From Carex sylvatica (lineage: Eukaryota > Streptophyta > Magnoliopsida > Poales > Cyperaceae): a DNA stretch of 64,000 nucleotides. The stretch is taken from positions 1 through 64,000 of the forward strand of contig CAXKVR010000950.1 of NCBI GenBank assembly GCA_964058845.1, read 5' to 3'. The translations under genes and the position numbers were made by a program. Under the pieces are notes generated by a model. It did not search any database and had not been told where the DNA came from. It worked only from the letters and a program-made list of their open reading frames with translations. Shown here piece by piece: positions 1-10,960 of this stretch; the stretch's first letter is position 1; the number at the start of each line of letters is the position of its first letter.

Positions 1-788
1 ATTATAGTTATTGTTAAATGCTCGGGGTGCTGATATTCACGCAATATTATTCAAATATCTTAATACAGAGACAAATTTATCCCTTGCTGACTCACTTATT
101 TCTTCCAATAATTACTCATATATCTAAAGCATTTAAACTGAATAATAAGATATAGACTAAAGACTAAAGCATGATATTTATTATTTACTTTAATTGGTTT
201 ATTTTAATTTTCATGTTAAGTACTTTTATCATTTTGATTTTTTGTTATTTAAATTGATTGGTTTATTATTTAGTTAAACTATATAAGCACTAGCTTGACT
301 TTCCGAACGCCAAAGGATTCAAGAGTTACTGTATTCTTAAAAAAAGGATAATAAACGATTGCTGCAATTGAATAGCTCCGCGCCATATCAAAAGGGACAA
401 AAATGAAAATTCACTCCAACATGCTTATTTTTTCGTAAAGCACTTTTATTTATGATGGCGGTTTAAACAAAATGGAATCGTTAATAATTATTGATGTCAA
501 AATGATGAAGATATAATTAAGAAACTAAACTCTGGTAAATAACAGTTCTGTTATTAAGAAACCACTCATTGTAAGAGTAACCAGCCGCACCACAATTTAC
601 CCAACTAAAAAAATGAACAGTAACAGAATCCATTCCAAGCCTTCAAATGCAGTTATGCAACGACTTGCACTTAAGACGAGTGGAAAAACGGGAAACAATA
701 TTCCTCAAAAGGAAAAAAAAAGGTTAATTTTTATTGGACAAATATCAAAACAAGCATTCCAAGCTGCTCTCTGGTTTTCATTTTCTAT

Positions 789-3536
789 TTAATATCCCCA
801 GAAATCATTGCGAATTTCATCATCAAATTTCTTCTTCACCTCAGGGTACTTCTCAAAATACTCATCAGCAGTCATAGTGCTCATTTTTCTCTGTACCAAA
901 GACATCAAAAATAAATAAATAAATAAAAATTAATATAGGCCCATTAGTTAGACTATAAAATATGTTCCGAAACAAATATGTAGTACTTTCAGAGTTAAAA
1001 GATACTCTCTCAATCTTGAGTGTGGACATTAATATGGAAATTAAAGAAGATAAAATACTTGTTTACCTTCAACTCCTGAACTTCAGCAATTTCCTTCTCC
1101 AATCGCTCCGATTCCTTCTGAGCCTTCAGCCCTGCTTCTTTAAGATCCTTCAACTGCATTTACCAACTTCCTATTTTTTTATTTTTCTCTGTTTCCTTTC
1201 ATTCTTGACTTGGAATACAGCAAACAAGGTCATGGCTCATTAAGCCAATAGCAGTGCTCATTGAATAAAAAAAATAACAAAAGAACTACCAGTGCTCATG
1301 ATATTTGCAAATTGTAACCTCAACCATCATCCCATACAGATAATGGTTTAACTTTAGGACTTACAGTGTACAACAAATGCAGGCTTGGAGCTGAGACCTC
1401 ATATAATCTAGTTTTAAGTAATATTGTATATTATTAGTATTAACTGCTTGGGATATACCAAATATGTCAACCAGTAATTTGAGTGCTGGCAGGTTGAAAC
1501 CCCCCCACCCCAAAAAAAAGAAAAGAAAAAAAAACCCCAAAACCCCACCCAACCCACACACAAATAGGGGTTGTTCAAACGGTTCGGTTTAAACTTTAAA
1601 CGGTTTGGTTATTTCGGTTTATTGGATCGGTTCGGTTGGCTTTTCAAAACCGAATTATAACTTCGGTTCGATTTGAAAAATTTTAAAACTGAAATAACCG
1701 AACCGACCGAACTTTCATATAATATGAATTTGATCCGAACCACCCCGGTTTATTTCTTAATACTCCGGTATATTTCTTAATATACTTCGATTTATTATAA
1801 ATTAATTGTTTTAAATAAAAAAATTAATATATTTTGGTTTGAACCGAACAAACCGAAATAAAACTTCGGTTCAGTTCGGTTGCAATGCTAATTTGGTTCG
1901 GTTCAGTTCTATTTTTAAAACCGAATTATAACTTTGGTTTGCCAAGTTCGGTTCGGTTTCAACCGAACTGAACCGATGAACACCCCTACACACAAATTCG
2001 AGTACCAACAATAAATTTGTACAGCCAAACTTTTGCTGTGAATTTCAAAATAAGCTTACCAGAGCTTCGAATTTGGGCTGGTATTGAGGAGTAACAGTGT
2101 CAACAAACTTTGGAAGTTCAATGCCTACAAAATCATCATAAAACTTAAGTCACTAAAATTTAAAAGGTGATGATTCTTCGTTACATAAAAACTGACTGGA
2201 AAGCATATATGCTTTAAGATTTTTCTTTCCGTTTATTATTTGAATAATAAAATATAATTTCTAAATCAAGCTATACAATTTTAAGACAAGGCACCTGTGG
2301 AAATAGCTATTTTGTAAGTGATTCTTACAAGCCACATCAACTCAAGTCCAAAAACAATGAAAAATTCAAAAACAAAGGATATATAACATAAGAGAAATGG
2401 AGGAACATACTCTCATAGCCCTGCTTGTAGACATTCACCAAATTCTCCCCAATTCCCTTCTTGTAGTATTCCCAGTCAATCGGTTTAGGTTCCTGCAGAG
2501 CAATTGAAGAACCAAGACAAACATAAAGCCCGTTCAGTTTACAAAAAAAAAATGTATTTACTATGCACGAGTGGATCTCTAAATGTTATATACAGCAGAA
2601 AAAATAATTATGCTTAATCATCCACATTTTTCTTTATCAGATGGAAATCAATCTAAACCATGTCAAAGGTGACAATCAAATATAGTTATAATTTTCAAGG
2701 AAACTTCTTGGTGCAGATATTAGACTATCAATTGTGTCAATGAAGGATAACACAGTTTCAGACTATACATACAAATAAAACAGTTGTGCCATCATTTTAA
2801 TCTACATAAATGACAAGAGATCATTAATCTCCAATGTAGAACATTCTCAAATGTAAAAAAAATAAAATAAAAATTAGATAATCAGTGTGTATTTTTTCTG
2901 AAAAATGTGACAACTCTATCTAGTGATCAAAACCAACTATTACTCAATGATAATTGGCAATTGAGAATCAACATACATTAGAATTTTATCTACCAGGTAC
3001 AAAGAATTATTCCACCAAGATCAACATTATTTTAGCATTCTACATAAATCTATGATAGCGATGGATAGTTTTACAGTATGTAAATATTTAGGTTGAACAA
3101 AAACAATTTGTTTCAGAAGTGAACGAGGTGTCAATTGTCAATTAATTTAAAAAGAAAACAATAATATATTATCAATCAATGATCAATTCAAAACGGCGAC
3201 GCGTCAATTTCTACGTATAAAAAAGTTACGACAACACCGATACCAGACCCTGATACATGTAGATCTGAAGATGTAAAAGAAAAAAGAAAAATACTATTGA
3301 GAACTTCGTCTGGAGCTGTTGGTTAACATCGTTGAAGGCACGGCGGAGGTTGGCGAACTCCTTGCGAGCCGTATCGAAGACTAGCAGTTTACCCAAGCCG
3401 TCCCAGTCGATCCCGTCCCCGGCCTTCGTCGCCCCCCTCACCGCTTTAGTCAAGCCGTCCCAGTCGATTTTCTGCCACCCTTCGCCGCAGCAGCCGCTGC
3501 CGACTCCAGCGCTATTTTCGCTGCGTTACTGCTCAT
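789..3536 (-). CDS. ATPQ: Mitochondrial ATP synthase subunit d (F1Fo stator), 5 exons, exon 1 frameshifted
   Basis: Peripheral-stalk subunit of the mitochondrial F1Fo ATP synthase, which holds F1 still while the rotor turns. Exons on the minus strand: 3536-3295, 2492-2411, 2124-2060, 1153-1067, 890-789; all introns are GT-AG and phases agree. Diagnostic segments are EFANLRRAF and LQTKFS (exon 1), IDWEYYKKGIG (exon 2), PKFVDTVTPQYQPKFEAL (exon 3), a charged helical stretch (exon 4) and the C-terminus TADEYFEKYPEVKKKFDDEI...WGY (exon 5). The only good ATG (3536-3534) opens MSSNAAKIALES with an Ala run, but that frame meets TGA after 28 codons; the rest lies one base out of phase. One extra A in the AAAA run near 3466-3469 would give 192 aa, against about 168 usual for the family. 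The excess is explained by a repeated IDWDGL block. Either the gene is broken at its start or the base is a sequencing error; exons 2-5 are clean, which favours a functional gene. Confidence 0.9.
1565..1988. mobile_element. Non-autonomous hAT MITE in ATP synthase d intron (copy 1)
   Basis: A 424-bp element with ends TAGGGGTTGTTCA and TGAACACCCCTA, flanked by a perfect 8-bp direct repeat cacacaaa (1557-1564 and 1989-1996), as hAT elements leave. The interior is built of cggttcggtt and aaccgaacc motifs in both orientations and has no coding capacity. A second copy lies at 32309-32850 in the opposite orientation. It sits in the intron between exons 3 and 4 of the ATP synthase gene. Confidence 0.85.
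3395..3468 (-). repeat. 57-bp-spaced duplication inside ATP synthase d exon 1
   Basis: The 17-bp string aagccgtcccagtcgat occurs at 3395-3411 and again at 3452-3468, 57 bp (19 codons) apart, so the protein frame reads IDWDGL twice. Flanking bases are also similar between the copies, though diverged. Subunit d normally has one IDW(D/E)G motif near residue 18. Confidence 0.85.
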
Positions 3537-4444
3537 TTTTCAGATCAACCTCTCTTATAAGGGTTTTTGTGACTTTTTCTGGAGGATTTTGTTGGTTCTT
3601 TTCTTGTTCTTCTCCGATCGACTAGGAAAGTGTGAGAGAAGAAATCAACAAGCTGAGACCTAGGGCAAGAAATTGGAAGAGAGAGAAGATTGGTGGTTCA
3701 GCTTTGGATACACCTGGTGCATCAAGGGGAAGAGTAGTTTAGTCTCTCTGTTGTTGGAACCAACTAATAATAGGCTAGTTGTTTGTGATACTAACTAATA
3801 ATAGGCTAGTTGTTTGTGATACTGTTCGATGAAGAAGTTTGTACTCCATTGGGCCTTTAACGGGCCTATCAAAAATACAAAAACAAATATAAGAAACAGC
3901 CCACTGATAATGCTCTGTTCAAATCGAGCTAATCAGATCGGAGCTGGGCTGTTTAGATTGCTTCCCGTCTCGCTCCTTTTCGATGCCTCTCAAGTGAGAT
4001 TAGAGCAGAGCCGAACCCAATATCAGCATGACAGCATCAGGCTCACATATCTATCTTTTAATTACTAACTTTAATTTGACAATGTAAAAGCATAATTCTA
4101 ATTATTTAAAAACATTTTCAAAGCTTAAAGAACAGATTTTTTCGTTGTTTAGGATAATTGTATTATTATGAGTAACCCATTAAACTTACTGTAAACTTTA
4201 AAGGAGCACCCAGGCTGTGCCCAGCAACCATAAAAACGTACTCTCCTTATTTGATCGATTTGAAATTTGGAACAATACAAGTTGAACAAATGAAGAATAA
4301 GAAGAGCGCAAGCAAATATGATGTTGATTGTTGAATATCCAAAAAAACTGCTTTAAAGTTTAGTATCGAAAACTAACAACAATAACAAAAATTATTCAAA
4401 TATTATATAACCAACTTAAACCGAATGCATTATTGCTTCCTGTA
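3537..4444. other. Intergenic: promoter side of ATP synthase d, 3' side of SAM carrier
   Basis: About 0.9 kb between two minus-strand genes. It should hold the ATP synthase promoter and 5' leader (high-coordinate side of 3536) and the 3' flank of the carrier gene. Apart from a 31-bp repeat at 3762-3823 no coding segment is recognised. Confidence 0.5.
3762..3823. repeat. Two tandem copies of a 31-bp unit upstream of ATP synthase d
   Basis: The unit beginning aactaataataggctagtt is repeated once with near identity (3762 and 3793). It lies about 230 bp upstream of the ATG on the minus strand, so it may be promoter sequence. Confidence 0.8.
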
Positions 4445-7400
4445 CTACTCTTCTTTCAAAGATTCTGATTTGGAGCGTTGTTCGGAAAGCAAAAGTTTGG
4501 TCCTCTCCAGTACACCAAAGAAAATGGAGCCTCCAATTCCAATCCATAGCACTCTTGGCCCTATTCCCTATTAGAAAGCTTATTTTTCAATAATTATATA
4601 TTTCTGTAGGGGATGCCCATTAGAGCATAGCCTATTGAATCTTATTATACTATAGGGAAAATTGTGAAAATGCCACTCCAAAACCTTCAAATTGTGAAAA
4701 TGCCATCCTGAACTTTGAAATTGTAAAAATGCCACTCCAAACTTCATTAATTGTAATTTTGCCACTCCAAATAATTAATGACTAAAATACCCTCCCAAAA
4801 ATTTTCCCACCTCTTCTAACTACAGAAATTTTTTGGAGTCAACCACGCAAAAAAATTCCATCAGCAATCAGAAACCCTGAATTTTGTCAACCACGCAAAA
4901 AAATTCTGCAGTTAGAAGAGGTGGGAACCGGGTGGGAGAAGAGGAATTTGGTGATGGGAGGGTATTTTAGTCATTAATTATTTGGAGTGGCAAAATTACA
5001 AATTAATGAAGTTTGGAGTGGCATTTTTACAATTTCAAAGTTCAGGATGGCATTTTCACAATTTGAAGGTTTTGGAGTGGCATTTTCACAATTTTCCCTA
5101 TACTATATGTAAACAAAAGGCAAGATCTGGAATTTCCGAAATGTCGGACAGCCTTGTTTTACTGCAGTTGAACTGTGATTAACCCTCATAATCCCAATTA
5201 AGAATCAGCATAACAAATATCAAGTAAAAATTAACCCTAGATTGTGCAATGCTCTAATCAATCCAATTTAGTGTCACATTGTAGATCACACACGCACACA
5301 AAACAGGAGAGAGAGAGAGAGAGAGAGAACCTTCAAAAAGGCAGCAAGACCTTCCTCTCGTAAAATAGTCTGAGCACAGTTTATGATGCCATTATACTGT
5401 TTACCCTGCACAAGAAAAAACAGAGAATAAAAACCAAGAAAATAGAAATATTTTACACCCAACAAATGTAGTATACTTTACCTGAACCATTAATCTTGTT
5501 TTCAGTACATCCAGTGGTGTTGTGATAGCTCCAGTTACTGCACCTACAGAGATTAAAGATATTTGACTAAGAAGGATTAATATTTACTTTTTGAACTTTT
5601 CCAATCATTTTTACTTTTATTTCTTTTATTCTTAGCTAAATATATTGATTCCAATGACTTTTAAGTCCACAAATTAATCTTTAATTGCTCAAGACACTTA
5701 TTTGTCTAAAATCAAATTTTGGAATAGATATAAGTGAAATAAAGGGGGTAACGAAATAATGGGAAACTTGATACAAGGGGAGAAATGAGAAAAATTTAAG
5801 CCTGCAGGAAAAACAAAGACAAGGATCTACCAGCAAATGCACCAATGATAGCATTCTCTGGATCAGTTAAATCTCGCTTTGCCTAGAAAGTAAAATGAGG
5901 ATAAAATGATTTCTTGATATCAAGCCGAAGCTATTCTAAAGTGCAAAAAAAATGTGGAAAATTAAACTTCAACAATTTAGCACTACCATTCTTGAGGATA
6001 ACGAAACAATATAACATAGTTTTTTGTTTTTCATTGCAAATTAATGGTCTGAATAGGTCATTATCTAAGCTACGGAAAACCAGATTAAAATTCTGTGGAG
6101 TTTCAGCATATTGAAATAAAACCCCAAAATTAATTCCGAAATTTATCAGAAGTTCTTTAAATTGATTTTAAAGCATAATTATGATGTTCGGTAGGACTTA
6201 AGATTGTGGACTTGGCAAATGAAAAGAAAATTTCAAGAATTTATTCATGGTATGAAAGAAAGTCTAACAATGGACATGCATCAGTGAAAAAAATAGGGCG
6301 AGAACTTAAAATTACCGCAGTCTTATAACCAATACGCATCTGCTCATAGATGCAGAACTGGATTGCATCAAAGGGAAGATCTCTTAGCAGAAAAGAACCA
6401 TAACCCTACAAACCCAAAGTTGAAAGAAAAGGAAAACAAAAACAACAAAAAATAAGTAAATGGATTCATGTTTCCAGTTGCTATCCCAAGGACAAGCACA
6501 CATCAAATTTGTACCTACTAGCACGTACCCTTTACTAGTAATAGTTCATTTAAAGCTCATATACTTTGCACATTCATTCTGGTTTGCTTAGTGCTTAATT
6601 GCACAAATGGGTAATAATAAGGAAAAAGAGGGTGAAACAATGTCTGAGGTAACATTCCGCAATCAAGACAATTGGAATGATATTGAGTTGATTAAAACTT
6701 AATCACACAATAGAGGGTTAAACAGTGCTTCATTATTAAATTGCAGAACAAATAATTTCAAATGTCCAAATCATGTAATATTCACGTAAACATCACTGAA
6801 GCTTGTCCTTCATAAAGAGAAAAGACAAGTACCGCAAAAAGGCCTTTTGATCCCTCTTTACTTAGAATAAGCCGAACCGCATCAGGCGCAGAGCTGAACT
6901 GACCTGTTTGCATTCTTTGCTTAACCACCTAAAATTACCAATTAGCAAAATTAAAAGACCAAAACTGTAATTAAGATTGACGGAAATTCAGACACGTTAA
7001 TTTCATTTGTAAAACAAAAATTTATCCTTTTTGACAGTACATCTTTTTAATTGATTTTTACGAGCATTATGCAACTTCTTTTCTCCTTTTCTCGGTGTGG
7101 CCATTAGCAACCTCATTACCTCAATATGTTAAGTGCGAAATAGTCTGGCATTTGACCAACCAAAAGTGCTGCAGACTTGGTCAAACACAATAAAAAACAT
7201 AAACATAACTTCTGACCAAAGCTACTGAAGTGCAACCTTGTGCGTCAAAAGATATATGCTGCTGCTAGAATTGCGAATAGTTGTATACAAAATAAAGTTT
7301 TCGCTGTATCAATTAAAAGGTTTGTCAAGTTTGGCAAGACTCATCATTACAACAGTATCATGGGCCATGCATCTATTCTTAGATTTTTTTTTTTTTGGTA

Positions 7401-10095
7401 AACTTGGTCAAACACAATAAAAAACATAATCATAAACATAACTTCTGACCAAAGCCACTTGAAGTGCAACCTTCTGCGTCAAAAGATATATGCTGCTGCT
7501 AGAATTGTGAATAGTTGTATGCAAAATAAAAGTTTTCGCTGTATCAATTTAAAGGTTTGTCAAGTTTGGCAAGACTCATCATTACGACGGGATTATGGGC
7601 CAATGGCCATGCATCCATTCTTGGAAGTATTTTTTATTTTTTTTGGGTGAACTTGGGTCATTCCGGTTGGGTTTCATTTCTAGCCTACCCAAACTTGTTT
7701 GGGATTAAAGACTTGGTTGTTGTTGTTGTAAACTTGGGCTATTCTTAAAGTATTTAATGCATTAGAAAATAAGAAGTGAAATATGCACCTCTGTTGGAAC
7801 ACGAATAAGGGAAGCAGCAAGCCCTCCAATTGCTCCAGCAGACTGTTTTTATAGGAAAAAATTGAAATTCCAAGAGGATTAAAAATTCATAACAAATCCT
7901 TTAAAGTTTCATTCAATTCTCAAATTGGAGCCCTTGAAGTCTCTCAAAATTATAATGCCACTTTTAACTATGATATGAACTCTACAAAAGACGCATAGGA
8001 ATGCAATTGGCAAATTCAGTCTATGTTCCATATAAAATGCTGTATTGATAGAATATCTGTGGTATGTTCACCGCAAGATCAACAACTTTACAGATGAAAT
8101 GTTTAACGCAACTTATTTATCCAAATCCAAACATCTCGAAATACTTAGGTACTAGAGAGCATCTCGAAACAAAAGAACAAAAAATCTAACTAAGAAAGGG
8201 TTGCTCTAGTTTTCAAATAGTGATGGCTAAAAAGAAATTTTGTAGTTGGTGAAGCAATTATCCAATTTACATGCAGTAAAATAAGAATTTCATCATACCA
8301 AGTGAGCAAAAGCACTGAGATTCTCAGGGAACATAGTCAATAACTTTTGTTTTGCAGGCTCATATACTCCCACAAATAAAGCAGATGCCCTGTCAGCAAA
8401 TAAGAAGATGAGCAAAGAAGCAAGTTATGTTTACAACTCAGTTCAAGCTCAGATCCCATTTGTATCCCCTCAATATCTTAAAACTTCACACATGCCTCTT
8501 AAAAACATGAAGAAAAAATCATATCCCCTCAAAACCACCAAAATGTAACAGATACTCCTGCCAGCACTATCACAACCTGAGGAATTTAGAATTAACTTTA
8601 TAGCATCAGCCATCTATAATGTAATTATTATGTTGTTGTAAAAGCCCTTCCTCACTCCTGTTTTGGAAAGGAAATTTTAAGATATATACAAGAATATCAC
8701 AAAAATGACTCAAAAGACCTTATATTGCTGACTTAGAGACTATTTTGTAAGATAGATTAGTCTCTTCCATATAACTTCTATTGCTAACCAAGTAAATTAA
8801 AGTTGATATAAGCTAAATCTAGGAAAGGAGCATCCTTGTTGTTATGGAAGTACGTAGGGTCACCAAAATTTCTTGTTTTGCAGAGATGTGCAGGATATTC
8901 TGAGGTTCAATAGGGCTAAAAATGAATTCCACCTATTGTAACTCTGCGTAGTTGGTTCAAATCAGAATATCATCATGCTTACAAATGTGCAAATTTTCAT
9001 TACCAGAACCAAGAAGGTACCGAAGTAATGCACGAAACAAATATATACCAGTGAGCCAAATACAGGACTGGTAAAGCAAAGATTGCATTACAATCTGTAA
9101 GTAACAAAGTATGCCAACTCACGGTAAAACTCCAGCAAGATTTCCAGCCAAACCAGAATACAAGCCCTTCCAGTGAATTTTAGCCCCACCATGAGCAGCC
9201 TGAAATAAAATCATACTAAAAGTAAGAACAAACAAGTAATAAGCTAGAAAAAAAATCCAAAGAAACAGTAAAAGAGTTCAAAAGGGAGAATTTCAATTTT
9301 ATATGAGCTTTAACGTCATTGTCACTTTTATAACAAGTTTACTTCCTGGAGTATCTCACTTGTTACCTTTCATTACATTATAGGACAATATGAGTTAAAA
9401 CATTAAATTGAACTCCATAGCATACTAAAGAAAAACAAACTATCTTATCAGAAAGACTAGGGATAATGAGTAACGAGTATATTGAATACAAATAACTGAT
9501 AAAGCTAAATAGAGAAAAAAAAAATTCCAATGTGCTTGATTGACTTGCCTGAAGCCTTGTTTTTATGGTATCAATTGGATATAGCGCTGTCTCAACGACT
9601 ACACCAGCTGTACCTCCTGCTATAATACCCTCTGAAATGAAATACACACTACGTTAAATTTCTTATAAACATACAAATGTGCAGGAATATGTCTTCACAT
9701 CTTCATTATATCATTAGAAGTTAGAATTTTCTTAAAAAGACTCTTGGTCATTTTTTTCCGAAGTAGATAAGTAGTCTGCACCAAGTAAAAATACAATTTA
9801 GCTAATGAAAATGGCTCCATTCTTAAATAGATAATTCTTTTAGTTAGTAGAACTTATTTTTCTCAAATTTATTATTAAATAATTGGTGGTATGATGCTTA
9901 GATTATCTCGGGAACAAGTAATTTTGCTATTTGCAGGGTGTTGTTCTTCAAATAATTTGAACATATCAGGAGAATTTTACGGAAGGTTTTCTGAAAGATT
10001 CAAACCTCAAACTAAAAAGTTAGAAGATTAAACCCAGTAAAATTACCAAATAGAATTCGTAGAAAATCAATTGGCTTCTGTTTGTTTTCTTCCAT
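4445..10095 (-). CDS. SAMC: S-adenosylmethionine carrier (mitochondrial carrier family), 11 coding exons
   Basis: Imports S-adenosylmethionine into plastids and mitochondria in exchange for S-adenosylhomocysteine, as known for plant SAMC/SAMT. Coding exons: 10095-10047, 9631-9549, 9199-9123, 8389-8299, 7842-7789, 6928-6833, 6405-6316, 5882-5831, 5543-5482, 5405-5331, 4567-4445. Every junction keeps frame and the sum is 852 bp, 283 aa. The three carrier signatures are present: PIDTIK, PTEVVK and PLDVLK. Other family segments are GGTAGVVVETALYP, VKQRMQTGQF, FLLRDLPFDAIQFC and GIGPRVLWIGIGGSIFFG. The start MEENKQKPIDFLRILFE is the first ATG reached from the likely leader exon, so there is no long transit peptide. 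Intron 2 (after 9549) begins GC, with context CAG|GCAAGT. No frame lesions. It lies tandem to and upstream of ATP synthase d. Confidence in family is very high; the exact start is less certain. Confidence 0.93.
4655..5098. mobile_element. Mutator-type MITE in the last intron of the SAM carrier
   Basis: A 444-bp foldback element. Its ends gggaaaattgtgaaaatgcc and the reverse complement extend into inverted arms of about 140 bp made of four similar sub-repeats (gtggcatttt-type). A perfect 9-bp target duplication tatactata lies at 4646-4654 and 5099-5107, the size typical of Mutator-like elements. Short open frames of about 60 aa in each arm are simply translations of the repeat. Confidence 0.88.
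5307..5328. repeat. GA microsatellite next to a splice donor
   Basis: About 22 bp of (ga)n. On the transcript of the carrier gene it is a CT run starting three bases after the donor of the 5405-5331 exon, so repeat length changes could influence that splice site. Confidence 0.8.
7175..7630. repeat. 227-bp tandem duplication in a SAM carrier intron
   Basis: The block beginning acttggtcaaacacaataaa at 7175 recurs at 7402, followed in each by the same order of motifs (ttctgaccaaagc, gatatatgctgctgctagaa, ggcaagactcatcattac). The copies differ by several substitutions and small indels, so the duplication is not very recent. Confidence 0.85.
7650..7730 (+). mobile_element. 3' end of an Au-like SINE
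   Basis: The stretch with ctacccaaacttgtttggga, then attaaagacttgg and a (gtt)n tail, matches the conserved 3' end of the Au family of plant SINEs as I remember it. No tRNA-like box A/B head was found to its left, so it appears 5' truncated. It lies antisense in the carrier intron. Confidence 0.55.
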
Positions 10096-10766
10096 GCTGA
10101 CAGATGCAAATAGCCTATTTGATGCTACTGATGAGTTCATCTGGCTTGGGTATACATCTGAAAAAACATATTATCTCATTGCAACATACACTTCACAAAT
10201 AATCGACATTCGCGACTCGTTTCTCGTTACATGTGAAATAAAACGTGGGGATGTTATACCTGAAGAGTTTGCATGAGAGGTTCTAGAATTGAGAGCCAAA
10301 ATTGGGGGCCCCATTAAATCCACCGATAAAGTCGCGTTCCTACTGAATCAATGTTATCAGAACCGGACCAGATATCACCCCAAACCAGTATTGCTTGCAA
10401 TAGTTCTAGTTCCTAAAAGGTTTTCAATTGATTTAGTTTGTCCCAATAATCCTTAAATTAACATAATATTGGTTCTGCCCTTACCAAATCAGTATTGCTT
10501 AAGCTTAGATATTTGCCAAAGAGATCAAAATAATTGCATCAAATTTACAGAGTCTAATGTAAATATTTACCAAATCAGGATTTGTCTCGTAATTACACAA
10601 TGCCTGCATTGACAGAGTTACAATATATTTCGAAACATTAGGTCTTAAGCATATAAAAAGTATGACGAAGAAGTAAATGATTCTGCAGGATCCAGGGAAG
10701 CAAATTATTTTCACAGAATGGACAAATGAAAATAACAGAAGGTAATACAAACACTAAAGAGAAAAC

Positions 10767-10960
10767 CTCCGTGCCGTTTTCTCAGATCGATGCAAGAAGC
10801 GATGCAGATCTTGGAAAAAGAGGTCAGCGGCGATTATTCTACCAGGGCCGGCTAAAACCTTCGTGGATTTTCCCTTTCTCTCTAAATACCTCTCTCGTCT
10901 TTCGTTTAAACTTTAAAGATTTACTCGGAGGCGCCAGCTGGAGTAACTAACGGTTCGGAT
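10767..10960 (-). other. Probable 5' untranslated exon of the SAM carrier
   Basis: On the minus strand a segment without any ATG ends in GGCACGGAG|GTTTTC, a good donor, and could splice to the acceptor CAG at 10097-10099 just before the start codon exon. It includes a CT/GA-rich leader typical of plant transcripts. The upper boundary is a guess; transcript data would settle it. Confidence 0.45.
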
